Shown here in pieces: positions 1 to 5,996 of a DNA stretch of 8,912 nucleotides. The DNA comes from Actinomycetales bacterium (lineage in GTDB: Bacteria > Actinomycetota > Actinomycetes > S36-B12). The notes under the pieces are model-generated. The model worked only from the letters and a program-made list of their open reading frames with translations. It had not been told where the DNA came from and did not search any database. Position numbers and translations under genes: made by a program. The stretch is taken from assembly GCA_017849335.1 (NCBI GenBank), contig JAFIHP010000150.1, positions 1-8,912 on the forward strand, read 5' to 3'. Positions within the stretch are counted from its first letter, which is position 1. Each line of letters begins with the position of its first letter.

Positions 1-758
1 ACCAGGCCCTGCAATGGCCCCCGGCCCTCGCGGCCGTCGTGCTCGCCGTGGCGGCGGTCGTCGGCGACCGGCCGGCTCCCTGGTGGGTGGTGGCCGCCGG
101 CGGCGTCGTGGTCGTCGCGGTGATCGCCGCAGGCCACTGGGGCGGGACGATGGACCTCCGGGTCGGCTGGGTGGTGGGTGCCGCACTCGCGACGGTCTTC
201 GTCGTCGTCTGCGCGCTCGCCTGGCCACGGATCGACGCGGGCTCCGCGCGCGCGGTCCTGGCGGTCGTCTTGGCGACCGGCGTCCTGTTCGCCGGCTTCC
301 AGCTGCTGCAGAACGCCCACCGGCCCCTGACGTTCTCGGCGGAGAGCCCGTACGTCAACGCATTCACGCCGAACGACGTCTTCGCAACCCTGGACTCGGC
401 CCAGCAGGCCCAGCAGTGGCTCGTCCGGTCCACGACGCCGGCCGACACGGTGATGGTCTGGGTCGATGCGGACTGGGGCGTGGACGAGTCGCTCCTGCCG
501 ATGGCGGCCTTCCAGCTGTGGGGGGCGAACCAGATCACGCCGCTGCCGTCGCTCTACGGACCCGAGCTCGAGCGCGCAGCGGGGATCCGCCCGAGCGTGA
601 TCGCCATGTACGGCCGCACGAAGCAGGCGATCTGGCGGTTCTGGGGTGCGCTGCCCAAGCAGGTTCGGCACACCGACCCGCAGTGCTCGCAGTACCCCTG
701 GCCGGACCCGACGGTCCCTACCGCCTACGTCTGCCTGACGCGACTGACCTGGCCGTAG
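1..758 (+). CDS. C-terminal part of a polytopic membrane protein, probably a GT-C type glycosyltransferase (5' end outside the window)
   Basis: The reading frame is open from the left edge (first whole codon at 3) to TAG at 756-758, giving 251 residues. The true start lies outside the window; the internal GTG at 39 is not the start, because the frame runs straight through it. Counting from the first codon, hydrophobic segments lie near residues 6-21, 27-43, 53-74 and 82-100. They are followed by about 150 soluble residues that contain a stretch resembling the post-membrane part of GT-C enzymes ('AQQWLVRSTTPADTVMVW', about residues 136-153). Two cysteines close to the C-terminus (about 228 and 244) could form a disulfide outside the cell. 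GT-C enzymes use polyprenyl-phosphate sugars on the outer face of the membrane, which fits the glycosyltransferase neighbours. The catalytic N-terminal half is missing here, so the family is an inference and another polytopic membrane protein is possible. Confidence 0.6.
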   Translation, partial: QALQWPPALAAVVLAVAAVVGDRPAPWWVVAAGGVVVVAVIAAGHWGGTMDLRVGWVVGAALATVFVVVCALAWPRIDAGSARAVLAVVLATGVLFAGFQLLQNAHRPLTFSAESPYVNAFTPNDVFATLDSAQQAQQWLVRSTTPADTVMVWVDADWGVDESLLPMAAFQLWGANQITPLPSLYGPELERAAGIRPSVIAMYGRTKQAIWRFWGALPKQVRHTDPQCSQYPWPDPTVPTAYVCLTRLTWP

Positions 759-764
759 TGCCGG

Positions 765-782
765 GTGAACGTCCCGTGAACG
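765..782 (+). promoter_or_regulatory. Direct repeat GTGAACG x2 at 11-bp spacing, upstream of the Ig-like gene promoter
   Basis: GTGAACG occurs at 765-771 and again at 776-782, one helical turn apart. The pair lies just upstream of the -35-like hexamer at 790-795. Position and phasing suit a transcription factor site. No factor is recognised and chance is possible. Confidence 0.3.
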
Positions 783-789
783 CTCGCCG

Positions 790-818
790 TCGACTCCGTG
801 GCTCGCGCGCCCTACGAT
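790..818 (+). promoter_or_regulatory. Sigma70-like promoter for the Ig-like gene
   Basis: TCGACT at 790-795 matches TTGACA at 4 of 6 positions. A 17-bp spacer follows, then TACGAT at 813-818, which matches TATAAT at 4 of 6. Transcription would begin near 825 and leave a leader of about 31 nt that includes the Shine-Dalgarno sequence at 843-848. The upstream membrane protein gene ends 97 bp before the Ig-like gene, so a separate promoter is plausible, but read-through cannot be excluded. Confidence 0.4.
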
Positions 819-842
819 TGGTCCGCCCGTCCCAGCGGTAGC

Positions 843-848
843 AGGAGG
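843..848 (+). promoter_or_regulatory. Strong Shine-Dalgarno sequence AGGAGG
   Basis: A perfect AGGAGG lies 7 nt before the ATG at 856 and fixes that start. It contrasts with the genes at 3983, 5938 and 5997, which lack such a sequence. Confidence 0.85.
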
Positions 849-855
849 ACGCACC

Positions 856-2103
856 ATGCCCACACGTCACAGCCTGGTCTCTCGTCGAGCCGGCGTCGCC
901 GCGGTCGCCCTCGTCGGCGCCGCCGCCGTCACCCTCGCCGGCGCCACCTCGGCCGCCGCCGCCACGAAGCGCGCCCCGGCACCGGTCGTGTCCGTGGCGA
1001 ACGGTGCCGTCGGCGTCCCGCAGTCGGTCTCGGTCCTCGCTCCCGGATCCGCCGGGACGACCGTGTCCGTCCAGCTCTCGCTCGGCGGGACGGTGCAAAC
1101 GCAGCAACCGGTGTCGCTGAACGCACAGGGCGTCGGTGGTTTCACCTGGACGCCCACCGCGTCCGGTACCTGGACCGTCGCCGGGCTCGCCGGCCAGTCG
1201 GGGTACAGCGTCGCCGTCGCTCCCACGCCTACGCGCACGTCGCTCTTCGTGCCGAACCAGGTCCAGGCCGGGACCGTGACGGTGCTCGAGGCGACCGTGC
1301 GGGCCGCCGGGAGCTACCTGCCGGCCGGCACGGTCACGTTCACCAACGCCTACACCGGCGAGGTCTACGGGACGGCGGCTGTCGGAGGAACGAGCGCGGG
1401 GACCGCAACGGGTCGGATCTCGTGGACGGCCCCGTCGCCCGGCGGCTTCCGGCTGACCGCCACCTACGCCTCCGCCAACGGCTCGGCGACCGGTTCGTCC
1501 TCGACGAACACCTCGACGATCATCTCGACGCCGCAGCTCGTATCGCTCCTCGTCCCGCCGACGTTCACCTACGGCCAGCAGGTCACGCTGACGACCCGGG
1601 TGAACAGCACGCTGCTGCAGGGCGGCGTCGCGACCTGGGTCGACGCCAACGGCGTCGTGACCAACCTGCCCCAGGGCGCCGGCGTCATCGAGCAGGAGTC
1701 GTCGGCGACGTGGACGCCGAGCACGCTCGGCAACCAGCTCGTCTACGCGTCGTTCTCGCCGACCAACAGCTCGCAGACCGGCACCACGGTCCAGTGGGTC
1801 TCGGTGCAGCCGGCGCCGCCGGCCGACGCCATGTCCGTCCTCCTCGGGGGTCGCGGACCGCTCTCCACCAGCGCCGCGACCACCGTGACCGGTGGGTCGC
1901 GCCTGTCGGTCGCCGGGTCGTCCGGGTCGGGCGCTTCGGTGACCTTCGCTGCGACCGGGCCGTGCTACCTGCTCGGCAGCACCCTCGTCACGCCTGCGAG
2001 CGGCGGCACGTGCGGCCTGATCGCCAGCTCCACCGGTGCGGCCGGCTTCGGTCCGAGCTCGGCCGGGTTCACGATCACGGTGACGCGGGCGGCCAAGCGG
2101 TAG
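856..2103 (+). CDS. Secreted protein with tandem Ig-like domains
   Basis: The protein has 415 residues. The N-terminus is a classical Sec signal: arginines at 4, 10 and 11, a hydrophobic alanine/valine core at about 13-35, and a likely cleavage after an AAA run near residue 36. The mature part is rich in Thr, Ser, Gly and Val and divides into about four beta-sandwich units near 42-122, 125-224, 226-318 and 322-412. The first three share a W-T/A-P strand signature (FTWTP 96-100, ISWTAP 188-193, ATWTP 284-288), and the second has the GTVTFTN pattern seen in bacterial Ig-like repeats. The last unit differs and carries two cysteines (370 and 386) that could be disulfide-bonded. There is no LPXTG sorting motif, C-terminal membrane helix or lipobox, so it is probably released or held non-covalently. 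No enzymatic motif is visible; adhesion or wall association is an inference. It converges on the glycosyltransferase run with a 17-bp gap. Confidence 0.85.
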   Translation: MPTRHSLVSRRAGVAAVALVGAAAVTLAGATSAAAATKRAPAPVVSVANGAVGVPQSVSVLAPGSAGTTVSVQLSLGGTVQTQQPVSLNAQGVGGFTWTPTASGTWTVAGLAGQSGYSVAVAPTPTRTSLFVPNQVQAGTVTVLEATVRAAGSYLPAGTVTFTNAYTGEVYGTAAVGGTSAGTATGRISWTAPSPGGFRLTATYASANGSATGSSSTNTSTIISTPQLVSLLVPPTFTYGQQVTLTTRVNSTLLQGGVATWVDANGVVTNLPQGAGVIEQESSATWTPSTLGNQLVYASFSPTNSSQTGTTVQWVSVQPAPPADAMSVLLGGRGPLSTSAATTVTGGSRLSVAGSSGSGASVTFAATGPCYLLGSTLVTPASGGTCGLIASSTGAAGFGPSSAGFTITVTRAAKR

Positions 2104-2120
2104 CGGTCGGCAGGCGCACG

Positions 2121-3983
2121 TCAGCTCGCGCCGCGACCCTTCCACTTGCGCAGGGGGGCCGTCACCTTCCATGACCGGGTGCCGGTCATGAAGTCCAGCT
2201 CCTGACGCAGGGCTGCGGCCGCGGCCTGGTGCGCGACGACCTGGGCCGTCAGGTCGTCGGCCCGCAGGACCACGAACGAGCGCAGGCCGACGAACCCCTC
2301 GACCGAGTCGCTCGCGTCGACGACGCTGATACCTGCTTGCGCCGGCGTGCCGGCAGCACCGCCTCCCAGGGGGACCGTGATCACCGATCCGAGGTAGACC
2401 TCCTGCCGCGTCGGCCCGCCCGGTCCGGTGGACTCGACGACCGCCATGCCGGGCATCGACCGCGTGGCGATCAGGAGCACCAGGTCCGCGTCCACCGGCC
2501 GGGAGATCCGCACGTCCGCCCGTCGGCCCGGCCGCAGCTCGACCCCCCACGACTGGGGCGAGCCGAACGCGCCGACGAAGGCCGCATCGGTGACCTCGAA
2601 GTCACGGTCGCCGCGCGGTTGGCCCAGGAGCGGCGTCCGTCCCTCGGCCAGCAGGTGCGCGAAGTACTGGTCGGCGTACCCCGCATCCGGGGGCGGCTGT
2701 CCGACCGCCAGGACGTACTCCCGGCCCAGCTCGATCGGTGGGAACACCGGCTGCCCGCCTTCCTCCTCGACGCTGATGCGGTCGATCTCGTGCCGGATGA
2801 TGTCCGCGACGCGCTCCCAGGTGATCGGGTCGGGCGGCCGCGTGGCGATCCGCTCCTCCGTCTGCTCCCGCACCACCGGATCGAGCGCACGCCGCTCGAG
2901 GACGTCGACGAACGCGTCCAGGTCGTCCGACGCGAAGTAGTCCGCCAGGTCTCCGCCCGCCTCGGGCAGGGACGAGTTGTCGGCGACGACCGCCACCTTG
3001 CCGAAGGCCAGGGACTCCGACACCGGCAGCCCCCAGCCCTCGTAGCGCGACGGGTAGACGGTGAACTGCGCCTGCGCGTAGAAGCGCGCCAGCTCGTCGT
3101 CCGGAACGCTCGTCGACAGCACGCTGACCTTCCCGTCGAGCCCGCCGGTCGCGAGGTACTCGTCCAGGAACGCGTCGGCATGCCAGCCCAGCCGGCCGAT
3201 GCAGACCAGGTCCGGTACGGCGGCCGCGCCGTGGCGATCGATCAGGCGCTGCCACGCGTGCAGCGCGAGCAGGTGGTTCTTGCGGGACTCGACCGTGCCG
3301 ACGAACAGGGCGTACGGCCGAGGCCAGGCCGGCTCCGCGAGCTGGTCGGCCGTGAAGAGCTCCGGGGCCAGGCCGCACGGCAGGCCGGTGACCGCGCCCG
3401 CCGGAGCGGTCCGGCCATGGTCCCGGCAGTGCTGCTCGAAGTCGCGACGGCTCGACGCGGAGATCGCCGGGACAGCCGCCCCGGTCTGGGACACCAGCAG
3501 CAGGTACCGGTCGAACAGCCGGTTGACCGCTGCCGTGTGCCCGGTCTCGAGGACGGGAGTCAGGTCGTACAGCAGGTACAGGCACCGCGCCCCGGCGGCG
3601 TGAGCCGCGCGGGCGGCGAGCATCAGCGCGTCGTTGATCCAGACGGCCCCGAGGAAGACCAGGACCGTCTGCGCGTCGATGACGACGGGGGCGGCGGTTC
3701 GCGCGCGGGCCAGACAGGCGCTCGCCGCGGCGGCCAGTGCCGCGCGGTCGGGGGCCCGGTTGTGGGACCCGGCGCCGAGGGCGACGAGCGCGCGAGCCTC
3801 GTCCGCGGCGAGCGCAACGAGCACGCCTCGACCCCGGTCGAGGACGACGGGCGTCGCGGATGCGTCCGCGGCGAGCAGCAGCGGCGCGGTCTCGGCGATG
3901 ACCCGCTGGACGCCCGAGACCGACTCCTGCCGTTGCAGGAACTCGACGAGGTCGGTGACCTCGATGAGGGTCCGCGGTGGCAT
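2121..3983 (-). CDS. Family 4 glycosyltransferase with an extra C-terminal region and TRSW tail
   Basis: This 620-residue protein transfers a sugar from a nucleotide donor, most likely onto a lipid-linked glycan in the cytosol. Residues 21-28 (SVSGVQRV) match the N-terminal SGxQR element of polysaccharide GT4 enzymes. The GT4 core shows FVGTVESRKNH at 227-237 and the donor-binding PSRYEGWGLPVSES at 311-324, with the E-x7-E pair at E315 and E323. A GT4 core normally ends near residue 400; here about 170 further residues (410-580) look beta-rich and are unrecognised. A short helix and the tail GTRSWKVTAPLR (601-612) follow, a motif seen at the C-terminus of many O-antigen and wall-glycan glycosyltransferases. 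The start is ATG at 3983. It has no Shine-Dalgarno sequence but a TAGGCT box 6 nt upstream, so it may be leaderless. It is the third gene of the minus-strand run, 27... more exactly separated from the GT2 stop by 27 bp. Donor and acceptor cannot be read from the sequence. Confidence 0.88.
   Translation of the reverse strand: MPPRTLIEVTDLVEFLQRQESVSGVQRVIAETAPLLLAADASATPVVLDRGRGVLVALAADEARALVALGAGSHNRAPDRAALAAAASACLARARTAAPVVIDAQTVLVFLGAVWINDALMLAARAAHAAGARCLYLLYDLTPVLETGHTAAVNRLFDRYLLLVSQTGAAVPAISASSRRDFEQHCRDHGRTAPAGAVTGLPCGLAPELFTADQLAEPAWPRPYALFVGTVESRKNHLLALHAWQRLIDRHGAAAVPDLVCIGRLGWHADAFLDEYLATGGLDGKVSVLSTSVPDDELARFYAQAQFTVYPSRYEGWGLPVSESLAFGKVAVVADNSSLPEAGGDLADYFASDDLDAFVDVLERRALDPVVREQTEERIATRPPDPITWERVADIIRHEIDRISVEEEGGQPVFPPIELGREYVLAVGQPPPDAGYADQYFAHLLAEGRTPLLGQPRGDRDFEVTDAAFVGAFGSPQSWGVELRPGRRADVRISRPVDADLVLLIATRSMPGMAVVESTGPGGPTRQEVYLGSVITVPLGGGAAGTPAQAGISVVDASDSVEGFVGLRSFVVLRADDLTAQVVAHQAAAAALRQELDFMTGTRSWKVTAPLRKWKGRGAS
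2171..2189. repeat. Perfect 8-bp inverted repeat with 3-nt loop near the convergent gene ends
   Basis: ATGACCGG at 2171-2178 and CCGGTCAT at 2182-2189 are exact reverse complements separated by GTG. The element lies inside the 3' end of the minus-strand GT4 gene, over the codons for the MTGTRSW motif. It is 68 nt past the stop of the Ig-like gene on the plus strand. It would fold in transcripts from either strand. No T-run follows on either side, so it is not a standard intrinsic terminator. A role in 3'-end formation is possible. Confidence 0.45.
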
Positions 3984-3989
3984 GCCGAG

Positions 3990-3995
3990 AGCCTA
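3990..3995 (-). promoter_or_regulatory. -10 box TAGGCT placed for leaderless transcription of the 620-residue GT4 gene
   Basis: On the minus strand TAGGCT is followed by exactly 6 nt (CTCGGC) and then the ATG at 3983. This puts the expected transcription start on the A of the start codon. There is no Shine-Dalgarno sequence in front of this ATG. No good -35 hexamer is visible; it would fall in the end of the GT2 gene. If real, it gives the third gene of the run its own promoter. Confidence 0.5.
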
Positions 3996-4010
3996 GGCGA
4001 GCGGGCGAGA

Positions 4011-4838
4011 TCAGCGACGCAGCGCGTTGCGCACGGTGATCGCCTCGGCGATGGCCGGGGTCGCTGCGAGCGGACGCAGTCGGGTACGCAGGTCGCGAGC
4101 CTTCGCCCACGAACGCCCGCCGTCGCGCAGCAGCGCACCGACGCGGCCGACGAGACCTGCTCCATGGGCGGCACGGTCCAGGCCGACATCCTGCCCCGGC
4201 TGCACGCGGTAGTCGATAACCGCCCGGTCGTCCACGACCAGCCCGTCGCGGGCCAGGGCGACCAGGCTCCACCACCGGTCGTGCAGCCAGCCCGCCGGCA
4301 CGTCGAGGTCGGGAAAGGCGGCCGGCCGCATCGCGCTCGCCCCGCCGGTGGCGACGGACACCCGCAGGGCCGCCGCCATGCGCTGCGCCGGCGACATGCC
4401 CTCCCAACCGGCCGGGACCGGGAATCCCGAGCGCAGCGTGCCTGCTGTGGGCACGCCCGACGCGTCGACGATTCGGCCGTCCGAGGCCACCATCAGGGCG
4501 TCCGGCCCGCTGTCGAGCGCCTCGACCTGGTGCGCGACCCGGTCGCGGTGCCACACGTCGTCGTGGTCGCCCAGCACCACCACGTCGCACGCGGCGCACG
4601 CCTGCACCCCCTGGGCGAAGTTGTGAGCGATCCGCGTCACGGAGTCGGTGGCAGCGGTCGACGACGACACGACCTGAAAGCCGCTGGCACGCAGCAGATC
4701 CCGCGTACCGTCCGTGGACCCGTCGTCCACGGCGACCCGAAGGTCCGGCTGCCGGGTCTGGGCAGCGACGCTGTCCAGCAGCGCCGGCAGCCACCGCTCG
4801 GCGTCGCGGGTCACGAGGAGCGCCGCGACCGACGTCAT
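4011..4838 (-). CDS. Family 2 glycosyltransferase
   Basis: This 275-residue enzyme is a GT-A fold transferase. Residues 1-12 (MTSVAALLVTRD) form the first beta strand. VDDGSTDGT follows at 37-45, with the donor-binding acidic pair D38/D39, and DHDD at 91-94 is the metal-binding motif, followed by VW as in many GT2 rhamnosyl- and glucosyltransferases. HDRWW at 186-190 is in the place of the usual acceptor-side ED/HD motif, and DYRVQPGQDVG (209-219) resembles the YRQHxxNVxG element of GT2 enzymes in rhamnan and O-antigen loci. The start ATG at 4838 overlaps the TGA of the upstream GT4 gene (ATGA, 4835-4838) with only a weak GAG before it, so translation is probably coupled. The frame stays open upstream to 5450, but that part is opposite reading of the GT4 gene and has no GT2 features. 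The sugar specificity is unknown. Confidence 0.88.
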   Translation of the reverse strand: MTSVAALLVTRDAERWLPALLDSVAAQTRQPDLRVAVDDGSTDGTRDLLRASGFQVVSSSTAATDSVTRIAHNFAQGVQACAACDVVVLGDHDDVWHRDRVAHQVEALDSGPDALMVASDGRIVDASGVPTAGTLRSGFPVPAGWEGMSPAQRMAAALRVSVATGGASAMRPAAFPDLDVPAGWLHDRWWSLVALARDGLVVDDRAVIDYRVQPGQDVGLDRAAHGAGLVGRVGALLRDGGRSWAKARDLRTRLRPLAATPAIAEAITVRNALRR

Positions 4839-5938
4839 CGCCGCTCGACCAGCCGTCGGATCAGCGCCTCGTACTGGTCGGTGACGCCGTCCCACTGGTA
4901 GACGGCCGCGACACGCTCGCGGCCCGCCTGCGCGAACGCGTCGAGCTCGTCGGCGCGGGCTCCGTCCGCGAGCGAGTCGAGCAGCGCGACGAGCGCGTCC
5001 GCGTCGGCCCAGAAGAGCGCCTGACCGGCGGTGACCTCGCGGTTGAACTCCACGTCGTAGGCGAGGACCGGAGCACCCGCTCCCATCGCCCGAAGCAGCG
5101 ATGGGTTGGTTCCGCCGACCGAGTGACCGTGCAGGTACGTCGCCGCGTTGGCGTACAGCTGGTCCAGAAGTGGTGCGTCGTAGATCGCTCCCTGGAAGCG
5201 GATACGCGGGTCGGAGCGCGCCGCCGTCCGCACCGCATCGACGTACCACTGGCTGTACGGGGCACTGCCGACGACGAGCAGCGGCTCGGCGAGAGTCGAC
5301 GTGCGGTACGCGTGCACCGCCTCGAGCACGTGGTTCTCCGGCTCGAACCGGGCGACCACGAGGTGGTACCCCTTCGCCGTGACGCCGACCTCGACGAGCC
5401 GGTCCGAACCCGGCGCGATGACCTCGGCGCCGTACGGGATGACGACGCACCGCCGCCCGTACTCGGTGAGGACGTGGTCAGCGATGGCCTGGGCGTCGGC
5501 GATGACCTCCGTTCCCCATCTCACCGCGGCCCGCTCGGCCCAGCGGTAGTAGCGCGCCCCCATGCCCCGCCACTTCTCCCGGCGCGACTCCAGGCCGTCG
5601 AGGTGGATCGCGGTCGGGATGCGCGCGACGGCCAGCGGCTTGAGCATCGGAGCGTTGCCCGCGTTGAGGAGCAGCACGGCGTCGGGCCGGTCGGCGACGA
5701 TCGCGTGAACCGTGCTGATCGCCGTGTGCGAGAGCGTCTCGGTCATCCGGTGGCGCACCGCCGGCGCGTTCACCAGCCGCATCCCCCGGTACTCCCGGAT
5801 CCGCTGCCCAGGGTTCCGGCAGTACACCGTGACCTCGTACCCGCGCTGCACCAGCCGGGCGCCGATCTCCTCGACCGCGGTCTCGAATCCCCCGTACTGG
5901 GCCGGCACACCGCGCGTGCCCATCAGGGTGACCTTCAC
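4835..5938 (-). CDS. DUF1972-type family 4 glycosyltransferase, possible rhamnosyltransferase
   Basis: The protein has 367 residues starting at GTG 5938 (V/M-KVTLMGTRG). GTRGVPAQYGGFET at residues 7-20 is the signature of the DUF1972 N-terminal domain. The C-terminal Rossmann half follows with VVARFEPENH at 194-203 and the donor-binding GHSVGGTNPSLLRAMGAG at 271-288. Length is normal for the family. Streptococcal members with this domain (RgpA, Cps2T and GacB type) transfer rhamnose, and rmlC is the divergent neighbour, so a rhamnosyltransferase role is a reasonable inference, not shown here. The start was chosen because the sequence before it has no family similarity and overlaps rmlC antisense, while a TACGGT box lies 6 nt before this GTG. 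An internal ATG five codons later is possible but would cut the first beta strand. It heads the three-gene run and overlaps the GT2 gene by 4 nt. Confidence 0.9.
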   Translation of the reverse strand: MKVTLMGTRGVPAQYGGFETAVEEIGARLVQRGYEVTVYCRNPGQRIREYRGMRLVNAPAVRHRMTETLSHTAISTVHAIVADRPDAVLLLNAGNAPMLKPLAVARIPTAIHLDGLESRREKWRGMGARYYRWAERAAVRWGTEVIADAQAIADHVLTEYGRRCVVIPYGAEVIAPGSDRLVEVGVTAKGYHLVVARFEPENHVLEAVHAYRTSTLAEPLLVVGSAPYSQWYVDAVRTAARSDPRIRFQGAIYDAPLLDQLYANAATYLHGHSVGGTNPSLLRAMGAGAPVLAYDVEFNREVTAGQALFWADADALVALLDSLADGARADELDAFAQAGRERVAAVYQWDGVTDQYEALIRRLVERR

Positions 5939-5944
5939 CCGGCA

Positions 5945-5950
5945 ACCGTA
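5945..5950 (-). promoter_or_regulatory. -10 box TACGGT placed for leaderless transcription of the DUF1972 glycosyltransferase
   Basis: On the minus strand TACGGT is followed by 6 nt (TGCCGG) and the GTG at 5938, so transcription would start at the start codon. No Shine-Dalgarno sequence is present. The same hexamer at the same distance serves the divergent rmlC gene. The -35 region falls in the inverted repeat at 5957-5976. Confidence 0.55.
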
Positions 5951-5956
5951 CTGCGC

Positions 5957-5976
5957 GCCCCGGAAGCCGCCGGGGC
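5957..5976. promoter_or_regulatory. Candidate operator: perfect 7-bp inverted repeat between divergent promoters
   Basis: GCCCCGG at 5957-5963 and CCGGGGC at 5970-5976 are exact reverse complements with a 6-bp centre. The repeat is centred at 5966.5, 1 bp from the midpoint (5967.5) of the two divergent start codons and of the two -10 boxes. It covers the -35 zones of both promoters, where a dimeric regulator could control both units. GC-rich DNA yields such repeats by chance, so position is the main argument. Confidence 0.45.
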
Positions 5977-5981
5977 ACGAC

Positions 5982-5990
5982 TGATACGGT
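5982..5990 (+). promoter_or_regulatory. Extended -10 element TGA-TACGGT placed for leaderless transcription of rmlC
   Basis: TACGGT at 5985-5990 is preceded by TGA, which gives a TGn extended -10. It is followed by exactly 6 nt (CCCGCC) before the GTG at 5997. No Shine-Dalgarno sequence and no good -35 hexamer are visible, which is consistent with a leaderless mRNA. Confidence 0.6.
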
Positions 5991-5996
5991 CCCGCC

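Noticed and set aside
718..2550. A 610-codon open frame on the minus strand opposite the Ig-like gene
   Set aside because: The composition is Arg/Gly-rich without motifs. The plus-strand frame has a Shine-Dalgarno sequence, a signal peptide and domain structure.
2602..4794. A 730-codon open frame on the minus strand
   Set aside because: It is an out-of-frame reading of the GT2 and long GT4 genes, rich in Arg, Gly, Ala and Pro with no motif. The real genes in the other frames carry clear GT signatures.
2229..4901. An 890-codon open frame on the plus strand across the glycosyltransferase genes
   Set aside because: It is antisense to three well-supported glycosyltransferase genes. Its translation is a low-complexity Arg/Asp/Gly/Val mix with no domain, as expected from high-GC codon usage.
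4839..5450. N-terminal extension of the GT2 gene up to 5450
   Set aside because: The GT2 fold begins exactly at the ATG at 4838 (MTSVAALLVTRD). The extension is an Arg-rich shadow of the DUF1972 gene.
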